This document shows, piece by piece, positions 13,370 through 22,971 of a stretch of 64,000 bases of DNA. A program made the position numbers and the translations under genes. Numbering within the stretch: the stretch's first letter is position 1; each line of letters starts with the position of its first letter. The notes beneath the pieces were generated by a model that did not search any database, was not told the DNA's origin, and was given only the letters and a program-made list of their open reading frames with translations. Origin of the DNA: Neurospora intermedia (lineage: Eukaryota > Ascomycota > Sordariomycetes > Sordariales > Sordariaceae); the NCBI GenBank assembly GCA_037102815.1, contig BTPP01000008.1:434001-498000 (forward strand), given 5' to 3'.

Positions 13370-14182
13370 TGTGTTTTTCTGAACAAAAAAAAGAGGCGAT
13401 TGGAGTTGGGATGGGTTCTGGAAAAGATGGCGTTGGGCGTGAGAGGGGGAGAAAGAGGGAGTAATACGGACTGGACTACATGATTACCCAGTATATCCTT
13501 AATTCAACATTCGAATACGGTCCTGGAAGCTGTTTATATAATCAGTTTCTAGGAAACGGAGGACAAACGAACAAACGAACAAAAGATAGAAATATACCCA
13601 GCACTCCTAGTACAACACCCGATACAAATACAAAAATGCCTACATCCCCACAACAGTCTTGTCCACCGACTTTGGAAGGCCACCGACCCATACACAAGCG
13701 CGTGAATTACACGTGGTGATGCTATTTAAAGTTGGAGTCTTTACAGAAGAAATACTGTTTCCCCAAGCTCCAAACCCCCAGAACACAAGCCATCCATGCC
13801 TTTCTAGCGATGCATTCGCACAGCGGGTGTAACCCTATAATTTAAGCAAAAATACGCGAAGGATACGGAGAAAGGTTTCATTACCGCGCGCTAGAAACAT
13901 TCCCGCTTTATTTGAAAGGATAGGTACTACCCTCCCTCAGCTAAACGCCAGGCTTTGTTTTGTTCGCGAAGTTCCCTTTTGATCTTTTTTTTTTGGTTCG
14001 TTTGGTGTTTCTCGAGCCCTGTGATTTTACTGTGTATATCGGTACCTCTCGGGCGGGTGGGTTTGAGGCATCGGCATCGGCCGCGGCCGCCGGGCGCAAA
14101 AACACTTTCCTAGAAGAGTAATATCTTGGCTTGGGGAAGGGAGGGGATTGGTTCGTTGTTTTCATAGTGAGTGTGTGTGTGT

Positions 14183-14217
14183 GGGGGGAGGGGGAGGGGG
14201 AGGGGAGGGGAGGGGGG
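14183..14217 (+). repeat. G-run tract with strong quadruplex potential
   Basis: Six runs of 4-6 guanines separated by single adenines (G6-A-G5-A-G5-A-G4-A-G4-A-G6), preceded by a GT-dinucleotide run. One-base loops with runs of four or more G fit a very stable intramolecular quadruplex. It is intergenic, about 815 bp after the MFS stop and 1.3 kb before the esterase start. Confidence 0.8.
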
Positions 14218-14820
14218 TGTGTGGTGGATGTTGTTTTGTTTTGTTTTTGTGGTCTCTATCGATACTGCATTATGGATGAGAGAGGGAAAGCAGGATTGGG
14301 TACTGGCGTGGTGCGATACCGGTATAAAGAAACAGAAAAGAAAAAGAGAAACTAAAGGCAGCACAGACAGAAGTCGGAACCGTGTACGTGGTAGTGGTGC
14401 GCTTATACTTACATAGGTACTTACTTTGTACATGTGCAGCGAGGTGCAACTCTCTAACCATTCGGCTCTCAAGCTCAAACGCTTGGCTGTTTTCTTGGCA
14501 TAGAGGAAGAGGGAGAGGGTGGTGACCTTTGAAACGAAACGAAACGAACTAGGACTTGGGTCGCTGACATCACCACCAAGTACATAGGTGAGATGACCTG
14601 AGTTGATTGATTCGCTTCCTTCGTTTCGGCGGCTCAGATGCCAAAAATGCGTTGCAAGTTGTTGTGTGCGATTGAGCTCGGGAAACAGTGTTTTGCCCTG
14701 CAGTTGTTCATCGTTACATAGGTACTTCTGATGTCGATTTGCGGTAATCCCTTGGTGTTATGCTATTAGGCTTGCCTCATATATCCATTCTCTTTCGCTA
14801 TTATTCAGGAAGGACCAAAG

Positions 14821-14827
14821 GGCTAAA
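14821..14827 (+). promoter_or_regulatory. GGCTAAA motif (xylanase-regulator core), distal
   Basis: Exact GGCTAAA, the core bound by XlnR/XLR-1/Xyr1 xylanase regulators in filamentous ascomycetes, about 690 bp upstream of the esterase ATG. A 7-mer can occur by chance; the esterase's role in xylan breakdown gives it weight. Confidence 0.4.
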
Positions 14828-15452
14828 CCTACTGAGCTTGGTTCTTTCCTACTAGCAGATATCAAACTTCCATTTGAGGCTCTTGAGGCGCCTTGTTACG
14901 AGTTGAGATGAAGGAGGGTTGCGTCCAAGTTCACACTCACTAACAAAAGTGGGTCTTGATGTTCAGAGTTGAAAAGATTCCTGATGCGCCACCAAAGATG
15001 TCGACTATAGGTAACTTTCCCCATATCATCCCCAGATGAGGTCCCCCGAGCAACAACACATGGACCTGATATCGCCTGAATCAGTAGCTCGCATCATTAA
15101 CTCAGCCTCGCAAGATTCGAAGAAGAGACAGGATGGTAGCTGTGATAACCCGCGAATCAGGATGAGGCAACGGCCTGTTTCAACCCCCCCGGCTCATGCA
15201 ACCTCACCCATCATGGTTCATCCGGAGCATGCCCGTCCGCGATCGAGTCCACTTCGGTTCATCGCTTGCCTGACCTTGAAATTTGATGGCCAGCCGCTGG
15301 CCGTGCCGACTATGCCGATTCATTCCAAGCTGGCCAGGGTTGGTGCCCATGGAGCTTGCGAGTAGACGCATAAAGGGGGGTTTAAGAGGGCACGCATGTC
15401 CATGGCCGTCCAAGTTTATGAGATTCTCGACAAGAGGCAGACACTCGTTCCC

Positions 15453-15459
15453 TTTAGCC
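15453..15459 (-). promoter_or_regulatory. GGCTAAA motif (xylanase-regulator core), proximal
   Basis: TTTAGCC on the + strand is GGCTAAA on the minus strand, 55 bp upstream of the esterase ATG. That is close enough to lie in the 5' leader rather than in a typical upstream activating position. It is the second exact copy in front of this gene. Confidence 0.4.
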
Positions 15460-15514
15460 TTATTATCCATCGACAAGTTTGTTGTTTGGAAGAACCAATC
15501 CATCTTTGACGATA

Positions 15515-16829
15515 ATGAAGTTCTCGTCCTTCGCCTCCGGCCTCTTGGCCCTCGGCGCCTCCCTCGCGAGCGCCGCAGAGGTCGTCAAGCGTGCTTCGCT
15601 CCAGCAGGTCGCCAACTTCGGCTCTAACCCCTCGGGTGTCAAGATGTATCTCTATGTTCCCAACAAACTCGCCACCAAACCCGCCATCATCGTCGCCATT
15701 CACTACTGCAGCGGCACCGCTCAGGCCTTCTACCAGGGCACTCAGTATGCCCAGTTGGCTGAGAAATATGGCTACATTGTCAGTGCTGGGCTTCTTGTGT
15801 GTTTGACCTTCTCCTCTCGGACATCACTAACAGAGGCTGCTGCTGATAGGTTATCTACCCCGAATCTCCCTACAAAGGCACTTGCTGGGATGTCTCATCA
15901 CCGGCCTCTCTCACCCACAACGGTGGAGGCAACAGCAACTCCATTGCCAACGTAAGTCTTTAGACAACAATCTGACCATGTCAAAGGTTTTTGATTTACT
16001 AACAACACATCGTTAGATGGTCACTTATACCATCAAGCAGTACGGTGCCGACGCCAGCAAGGTCTTCGTCACCGGTACCAGCTCAGGTGCTATGATGACC
16101 AACGTTATGGCCGCTACCTACCCGGAGCTCTTCGCAGCAGCCTCCGTGTACTCTGGCGTTAGTGCCGGCTGTTTTGCGACGGGCACCGTCAACGGCTGGA
16201 ACTCGACCTGCTCGCAGGGCCACTCCATCCACTCCCAGGAGGAATGGGCCAACGTGGTCTTTAACATGTATCCAGGCTACGAGGGCCCACGCCCGAGGAT
16301 GATGATCCATCACGGCTCCGCCGACACTACCCTCTACCCGCAAAACTTCAACGAGACGCTCAAGCAGTGGGCCGGCGTCTTCGGCTACACGTACGGCCAG
16401 CCCCAGCAGACTCTTTCTAACCAGCCTGCTTCGGGTTGGACCAAGTATGTTTACGGCTCCAATCTCGTTGGTGCATACGGAACCGGTATCACACATGCCA
16501 CTCCCATGTTCCCTGAAGATGATCTCGAGTGGTTCGGTATTACTGGCAACAACAACGCCTCGCCTAGCAAAGCTGCTCCTCCTGCTACCACTCATGCTGC
16601 TGCGGTTGCTGCTCCTACTACCACGCTTCTTGCCTGTGTCAGGCCTTCGACTGCTCCGGCGCCCGCTAGTTCTGCTGCCCCTGCTGCTCCTGCTGCCCCT
16701 GCTAGCAAGGGTGGATGCACCGTCCAGCGTTGGGGCCAGTGCGGAGGCAATGGATATACTGGCTGCACTGCTTGCGCCAGCTCTACCACTTGCAAGAAGA
16801 TGAACGATTGGTACTCTCAGTGCGTGTAA
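15515..16829 (+). CDS. Secreted acetylxylan/feruloyl esterase (CE1) with C-terminal CBM1
   Basis: Secreted carbohydrate esterase predicted to remove acetyl (or feruloyl) groups from xylan. Exons are 15515-15778, 15850-15951 and 16017-16829, giving 392 residues; both introns are phase 0, and the first has a CTAAC branch site. Residues 1-20 form a signal peptide ([14 protein letters not shown]). The esterase domain (about 30-300) carries [15 protein letters not shown], which matches the oxyanion region, GTSSGAMM with nucleophile Ser144, and [13 protein letters not shown] in the Asp/His area. A Pro/Ala/Ser/Thr linker (about 305-355) leads to a cellulose-binding CBM1 module starting at [11 protein letters not shown], with conserved cysteines and aromatic residues to the C-terminus. 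It converges on the beta-xylosidase gene 283 bp away, fitting a shared role. Acetylxylan specificity is inferred from the family. Confidence 0.93.
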
Positions 16830-17111
16830 AGGAGTGGGAAGCGTACTCTGAGAGAGAAGTGGAGGAAAGAGTCAAGAGATTACCAAGGAGAGAGGGAACG
16901 AGAAACTTGCTGATCAGTCCATAAACCACGAGTCATGATTCCTTGGGAAGATGACGACTATGACTTCGATGTACATACTTAAGCCATATATCTACATATA
17001 TTCGAACCCATACGATAGTTGGTCTTTTCCAACCTCTCCGTGACTTGTCCAATCCAAACATCCTCCCCTTCATATCTCCTCTCTTCTTCTTCTTCTTTTC
17101 ACTCACTCTAC

Positions 17112-19830
17112 TCACTCCTTGGGTGGCTGCGGGAACTCGTCCAGCACCGCCTCCTCACCCACCAACTCGACCACCACCTCCTTACCCCTCTCTACTCCCT
17201 GTGACTCGTCGTCAACATCAACAGCAAACCGATAGGTCCCCGGATACAGAACCGTATTCCCCTTCTCATCCACCCTACTGATCGCTCCCAAGCTCACCGG
17301 CACATCTTGAACCGTAACCGTCTCCCCCGGCTTGATGTCTTTCACCCGCTTATAGCTCACCAACGTCTTGAGCGGGTACGGTTTAGGTCCGAATTCTCCA
17401 AACAAAAAGAGTAGAGCGACGTAATCGGAGGTGTGGGTGCCGGTGTTGGTTATGGAGATGGAGAGGGCGGAGTTGGTAGAAGGGGAGAAGGGACAGAGGT
17501 CGAGGTGGGTGGCGATGCAGGGGGCGAGGAGGGAGGGGATGGAAAAGGAGGAGGACGAGGAGGAGGAAGAGGCGTTGGAGGAAAGAGAAAGGGAGACGTT
17601 GAAAGTGGTATAATGAAGCCCGTAACCGAAGGGGAGGACGGGGTTGGAGTACCATTTGTAGGTGCGGCCGGGGGAAGAAAGGGTTTTGTTTCCGGGGGTT
17701 GAGCGGGTTTGGATTGTTAGGCTGCCCCTTCCCTGAACGGAGACTTCCTCCTCTTCCGGGTCAGAAGAGGAGGAGGAGGAAGAAGAGTGGTTAAAAGGCC
17801 GCAACGCCATCTCCGTCAACGGTACCTCGTCAACATACCCTTCCGGGTATTGAGTCACCGGTAGCCGTCCCGCCGGCGCTTTCTTGCCTGTCAGAACATC
17901 AAATACTGCCGTCCCGCCCGACTGGCCTGGGTAACCCACCCACAAAATCGAAGACACGTTCCCGTTTTCTAGGAGAAAAGAATCATCCACTTGGTCGCCT
18001 AGTTGGATCACCACCAACGGTTTCCCCAGCCCCGCCAGCTCCGAAAGCAACTTCATCTGCGCCTCCGGCCACGCGATCGACTCTCGATCGAGATCCTCCG
18101 AAGCAACAGTCGTGTCCGTCCCGCCGAAATATAAAACCACATCAGCCCCTTCCGCAGCCGCCAAAGCGGGAGCAGTCCAAGTATCCGGGTCACTGGCGTT
18201 CACCACGGGACCGTTGGCGTAGGAAAAGGAAAGGTTCAGCTGCTGCGCGGCGTAGAGCGGATTATGGTAAAAGGGCGGTATACCCGAGTACGGACCGCGC
18301 ATCGTCCCAGTAGCATTGGCCCAGTGGCCTATCAGCGCTACTTTCTTCCCTGATGAAAAGTCCAAGGGGAGGAGACTACCGGAGTTTTTGAGCAGGACGA
18401 TACCCTCGGTCGCAGAACGGAGAGCTAGCTCTTGGGTGGATGGGGTGTTGACGTCGTTCCAGTTTAGGGCGTCGTAAGCTGGGGAGGAGAACGAGCCACC
18501 ACCATCGCCGCCGGCGACAGCAGCAGCAGAACGGCCGTGGTCGAGATAGCCGGCGCGAATAAGACCTTCGTAAAGACGGCGGAGGGCGGTGTCGATGACG
18601 GCTTCTGGGAGAAGGGACTGGTTGTAAGCGCCGATAACATCCGTGAGCGGGGAACCCGATACCTCGCAGACCGTGTCAGTGCCGGCCTTATAGGCGGCTG
18701 CGGCGGCTTCGGCGGGCGTTTGCGAGAAGTTGTGGTTGTCAGGTAGAAAATCCAGGATGGCGTTGCAATCTGATGTGATGTAGTTGTTGTGTTCGGTCCA
18801 ATTCCAGTGGTCGCGTAAGATGGTCATTAGGTAGGTATTTGCGCAGGCTGGCTGTGTCGTGGTGAGGTTGATTATCTCATCTGGCTTGCCGCCAGCCATG
18901 TCCTGGATGGTGAGGGCGTTGTAGCTGGATTTGGGACCGACAGGTCAGCATATGTACTCTCCCACTTCGGGATCTGGTTGGCCACGAGACGCTTGTAGCA
19001 AGGGGAGGACGGGACATACCTGCACATGATACTCCCCACCTTCGAATCCCTCGCACACTGCTGAAATGGCGGCAAATAATACTCACTCAGATCCTGCAGA
19101 GTCACGATCGCCTCAAACTCATACCTCGTCAGGCCGTGCCACCTCTCCAAATCATACGCAGCATAATGTTTGCAAGTCGCAATCACCTTCCTCACCGCCT
19201 CGTTCCCCTCCAAGCCCGCCAACATCGCTTTCACATACCCCTTGATATGGAGGGGGTCTTCCCCGGGAGTCTCAGCCCCTCTCCCCCATCTCGGGTCTTT
19301 GTAGGGGTTGACATTTGGCGTCCAGTAATCCAGCCCGCCAAAGCCAAAGTTAGCAAATGCCCTTGCTTCGGTGCTAATGGCTGTGCCGACTTCGTATACT
19401 AGGTCGTCGTCAAAGGAGGCGCCGAGGTTGATGGCGTTGGCGAAAGAAGTGGCGTAGGAGAAGGGGTAGCCGGTGGTGTTGAAGGTGACACCGGGAGAAC
19501 CGGCAACGCCGTGAAGGCCTTCTGACCACCACGCATACTTGGGTAACCCAAGGCGAGGGGCCCCAAGAGCTTGGCTGTTCGGGCAAAGGTTAGTTTCAGT
19601 GTTACGATGCGAAGACAAGGATAGGGGGTGTTTTACTCAACGAGGTTGACGAGCTTCTCGTCAATGGTTAACTGGTCAACCAACGATGCTGCGCGTTCGG
19701 GTGCTGCGCCGGTAACATCGCATGCTTTGGATTTGGCTAGAGGGCCGTTGACGCAGTCGGGGAATTGGAACGCGTTGGCCGTGAGGACAAAGGCAAGCAA
19801 AGAGAGCAAGGGATGACTGGGTGGCTTCAT
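17112..19830 (-). CDS. Secreted GH3 beta-xylosidase
   Basis: Predicted to release xylose from the non-reducing ends of xylo-oligosaccharides. Exons are 19830-19637, 19574-19020 and 18924-17112, with introns of 62 and 95 nt, giving 853 residues. A signal peptide covers residues 1-20 (MKPPSHPLLSLLAFVLTANA). GH3 landmarks are PRLGLPKYAWWSEGLHGVA, YWTPNVNPYKDPRWGRGAETPGEDP, KHYAAYDLE, SIMCSYNAL (rebuilt across intron 2) and ITSDCNAI with the nucleophile Asp near residue 301. The C-terminal part holds the fibronectin-III-like region (PVLPFGYGLHYT onwards). Two poly-serine stretches interrupt the C-terminal half (FNHSSSS and NASSSS). The length and the TSDCNAI sequence favour beta-xylosidase over beta-glucosidase. 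A GGGTAAA motif lies about 260 bp upstream. Confidence 0.94.
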
Positions 19831-20436
19831 GGTTCATAGGTAACAAGCTGGTAGTTGACAAGCTTGTCTGTGCGAATGTGTGGCACATCTGAAGATAGAT
19901 GGGTATGGTGAGACATGATGGCAGTACATATATTAATTGACCAACTTCACCCTTTAAACATGATCCCAAAGCAATTACATCGTTTCCCATTACCGACATC
20001 CTTCAACGGCACCCTCATCCGTTGTTTCGAGTATATGACGATATGATTCTTCACTTACCCTGTTTCCCTCGTCATTGTCACCGTCTCGTCTTTACCCCAA
20101 CATTTTGTAATTAAGCGGCTGAAACCCTATTGGGGCGGCTGTCACCCCATCTCCTCTTCTCCTCAGACGCACTCCGGATATTTGACTGCAACTGCGGAGA
20201 AACCCCTTGTAAGCCGCCACTCGGCATGCACGTTCGAAGATCCCGCCCGCAGAGATCGGGACGGCGCGCACGGAGATGTAGATGCGGCCCAATGACGTAG
20301 CGCCTTCCACACATGACAGGCCGGGGCCGTGTAATACCCGGTAGGGCCACGGGGGCCGGTGAACGCTTGCATGCGGTATGTGTAACGCGAGTGTAGTTCG
20401 TTTGCAGGTCAGAGGATCTTGGCATATTTCGGCTCT
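19831..20436. other. Promoter side of the beta-xylosidase gene, no gene seen
   Basis: About 600 bp between the beta-xylosidase start and the end of the CFEM-like gene, which is transcribed the same way. An AT-rich TATATATTAA stretch near 19925-19934 could serve as a TATA-like element for the xylosidase. TTTACCC at 20091-20097 reads GGGTAAA in the direction of the xylosidase, matching the loose GGNTAAA form of the xylanase-regulator core. Confidence 0.4.
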
Positions 20437-21240
20437 TTAGTTGTAACGAGTGGTCGCTGCTGGAAGCCCTGGGTGCCGAATTTGCAGTCGAGGAATTTTA
20501 GTTCTTCCGGTGTCATTTGTTCTGACTTCAGTAACATTTCTGCGCCGGGAAGGAGATACACGAGCGTTGACCTTTAGTCGCCAGGTAATAGCAGCAGATG
20601 CAACCAGCGCCAAAGCAGCGGCTGCAGAGCCGACTGCTATCCCGACTTTCGCGCCGGTGGATAAACCTGGTAAGGTAGTAGCAAATCGGCCATGATGAAA
20701 TAGGCAGAGACTGCAAAAGTTCTCAGGGAACGCATTATGATCAAACTCACCTGAACCTTTATTAGACATTCCTGAATCAGACCCTCCACCCGCCGTCGGC
20801 TCCCGATCTCCTCCAGACTCAGTCACCACACCCGTCACCTTATCCTCCGTCCTGGTAGGACTAGCCACCACCAAAGGTACCGCCATCCCCGCCTCGGCGC
20901 AGTACTCATCATAAAGGTCAAAAGCGCTCGTAACCAGTGAATCGGTTGACGAAGTTCGGCAGCTCTTGGCCACGCAGCTCCTGAGAAAGGAGCTAGCTGT
21001 GCTGGCGTGTTCGTAATCATCGTTGCCGCTGCAATAACATTCGTTAACCCATGGCCCTCTGCATCCGAGGGCGATGATGAGGTCTTCTGCTGTGGGACCC
21101 GAATGCCAGATGCAATCTTTGACGCACTCTCGCTGTCGGAGGTAAGGCGTGTAGGAGAAGATGGAGACGGGGATATCGGCCTTGATGTAGTGTATGAGGC
21201 TTAGGGTGATGAGTAAGGTGATGGTGAATTTTGAAGCCAT
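20437..21240 (-). CDS. CFEM-like cysteine-rich single-pass membrane protein
   Basis: Predicted surface protein: signal peptide (residues 1-21), an extracellular domain with eight cysteines, a Gly/Ser/Thr-rich stalk, one membrane helix (VGIAVGSAAAALALVASAAI) and a short basic cytoplasmic tail. Cysteines lie at 39, 43, 60, 68, 70, 89, 94 and 114. This is the C-x3-C ... C ... C-x-C ... C-x4-C ... C order of CFEM domains, with wider spacing than the consensus and no Asp between cysteines 3 and 4 where haem-binding CFEM proteins have one. An 84-nt intron with good signals (20750-20667; donor GTGAGT, acceptor CCAG) sits in the stalk and joins GSG to LSTGAKVG. It is in frame and stop-free, so retention would add 28 residues. 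The spliced product is 239 residues. Confidence 0.68.
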   Translation of the reverse strand: MASKFTITLLITLSLIHYIKADIPVSIFSYTPYLRQRECVKDCIWHSGPTAEDLIIALGCRGPWVNECYCSGNDDYEHASTASSFLRSCVAKSCRTSSTDSLVTSAFDLYDEYCAEAGMAVPLVVASPTRTEDKVTGVVTESGGDREPTAGGGSDSGMSNKGSGEFDHNAFPENFCSLCLFHHGRFATTLPGLSTGAKVGIAVGSAAAALALVASAAITWRLKVNARVSPSRRRNVTEVRTNDTGRTKIPRLQIRHPGLPAATTRYN

Positions 21241-21963
21241 GCTGCGAAGTTGAGCTGGGCCTGGCGGATAGAAGCCTTATAATTAAGTATTTTGCCGAGA
21301 CTCTGAAAGAAATGGAAAAAATCGACCTCGTAGGGCCTAGATGGTTAGAGGTATGGAAACCGTATCTGGTAGAGACTTTCGATCATGAGCTAGGGTGGAT
21401 TCAGTGGAAGCAGGGGCTGGAAAGAATTAAACAGAGGAGGCCTTTTAAGCATCTCCGCGTCACGGAGAAGAAATAAAAGGACCATTGAAGACCAGATGTG
21501 GTTGTACAACCTGAAGGCAATAATTTCTGAATGAATCATACCGTGCTCCCGCTGAGTCCCTCACTCCTCTGTGCTCATGAGACCCCCTTTTTGTAGTTTC
21601 CTTTATCCATTCCCTTTTTAGTGCCTTCTCCCTCGCTTGTTCGGCCCTTATTAAGCTCGCTCATCCAAGACAAATGACGTACAGCACTGGCTGCTCGGCC
21701 ATTTGAATGGAACCGCTTGTGCATCCACACTTCAGCCCCTTCTACTGCATCGAATGGCGGGAGTCTGGGCCAGTTCAAGCAACTGCATGGCCATGTATCA
21801 TCCAGCTCACAATGCCACCGAACGCGAGGCGGCTGTCGACTTCATCTGTTGTCTCTATCACCAGGATGAGACACTCTGAAGGTAGATTTGACGGAGGGGT
21901 ATAACTAGGGCACATCCGTGCCGACTTGGACAGTAGCGCTTGATAAACCGATCATGATGGTGT
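21241..21963. other. Spacer, one short protein-like ORF only
   Basis: A 54-codon frame at 21312-21476 (+) starts MEKIDLVGPRWLEVWKPYL and is rich in Trp, Glu and Lys, more protein-like than most chance frames. The same frame is open back into the divergent CFEM-like gene. No homologous family is recognised and no splice partner was found. It could be a residual exon or chance. Confidence 0.3.
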
Positions 21964-22971
21964 TCACTCGGCAGCAACGGCGCTGGGGCCGGCCCTCCAG
22001 CTCCTGGCACCGAGAATCTCCCTCTGGCGCTCAGGGTTGCGGTCAGTCCTTGCGGGGCGCTCCGCCCTCTCGGTACGCTCAGTGCGCTCAGTGCGCTCGC
22101 CGCGAGGTCTGTAAGATGAGCCCTCCTCAGCCTCCCGGACAGGAGCCTTGGACTTGGCAGGGTAGACACGAAGGGTGCCGCCCAGGATGGGCCTGCCGTT
22201 GGTCGCCGTCATAGCACGCTCAGCCTCGTCCTCGGACGCAAAATCGACGAAGCAGTAGTGGTGGCTACCGCTGCCGTTCTGAGGCCTCGAAAGAGGGTTG
22301 GGAGCGATACGCTTGCCGATAGTCACACTATCACAGCACAGAGTCAATACACCTGCACACGAACCTGGGCTGGCTTCCAACCACGAGGAGGCTCTCTTGA
22401 CTTACATCTCGAACCCAAGGAAGATCTCACGGATCTCTGCGTCGTTCTGCTCCTGGTCGATCATCTCGCCAAGACCACCAACATAGAGTCGCTTGTTGTT
22501 TTGGACAACGCCCTCCTTCGCATCACTACCAGTGCGCCTCTGAGTACCATACGACCTCTGCTCCTCAGTCGCCGCGGGCTTGCTGCCGCTTCTCCAGTCA
22601 CCCCACCGATCGAAAGTGGAGCGGGGCGCAGGGGAGGCGGATGCTCCCTCCCGACGCTGAGAAGAAGTCTTGGGGTGGCAAGGGCCGAGCTTCACGGAAC
22701 GTCCGCAAAGGTCAACGCCAGCCAAGCTCTCAAGAGCGCGCTCAGCCTCCTCACGAGTGGTGAACTCGATGAAGCAGTAGCCAGGGTTCCTTCCGCTAAG
22801 GGGATCAACCGAAATGTGAATCTTCTCGTACTGGGTGAAGCCGGCATCCTGAAGGAGTCCCTCGACATCAGCGGGCTTGACGGAGTACAGAAGGTTGCCC
22901 ATGTAGATGCGACGACCCTCGGTAAGGGCGTCAGAGTTCTGCATGGTGGTGTCGTTGCCGATTCTGTCCAT
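21964..22971 (-). CDS. RNA-binding protein with two RRM domains
   Basis: Exon 1 is 22971-22406 and exon 2 is 22327-21964, with a 78-nt intron, giving 309 residues. RRM1 (about 20-100) has RNP2 RRIYMGNLLY and RNP1 NPGYCFIEF. RRM2 begins KRLYVGGLGEM (RNP2), spans the intron, and has HHYCFVDF as RNP1. The linker is Ser/Arg-rich. The C-terminal tail has a degenerate ERT repeat (ERTERTERTERAER) and ends in a basic segment. No signal peptide or membrane helix is seen, so a nuclear or cytoplasmic RNA-processing role is likely, but the RNA target is unknown. A double telomere-like repeat sits about 325 bp upstream; in filamentous fungi such boxes often mark translation and ribosome-biogenesis promoters, which would fit an RNA-handling gene. 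Confidence 0.85.

Larger units (their letters stand above)
13370..15514. other. Spacer between MFS and esterase genes, no gene seen
   Basis: About 2.1 kb with no convincing coding frame. It holds a purine tract of clustered G runs (14183-14217) and two GGCTAAA-core motifs upstream of the esterase; these are listed separately. A GT dinucleotide run (about 14168-14182) abuts the G runs. Confidence 0.55.
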
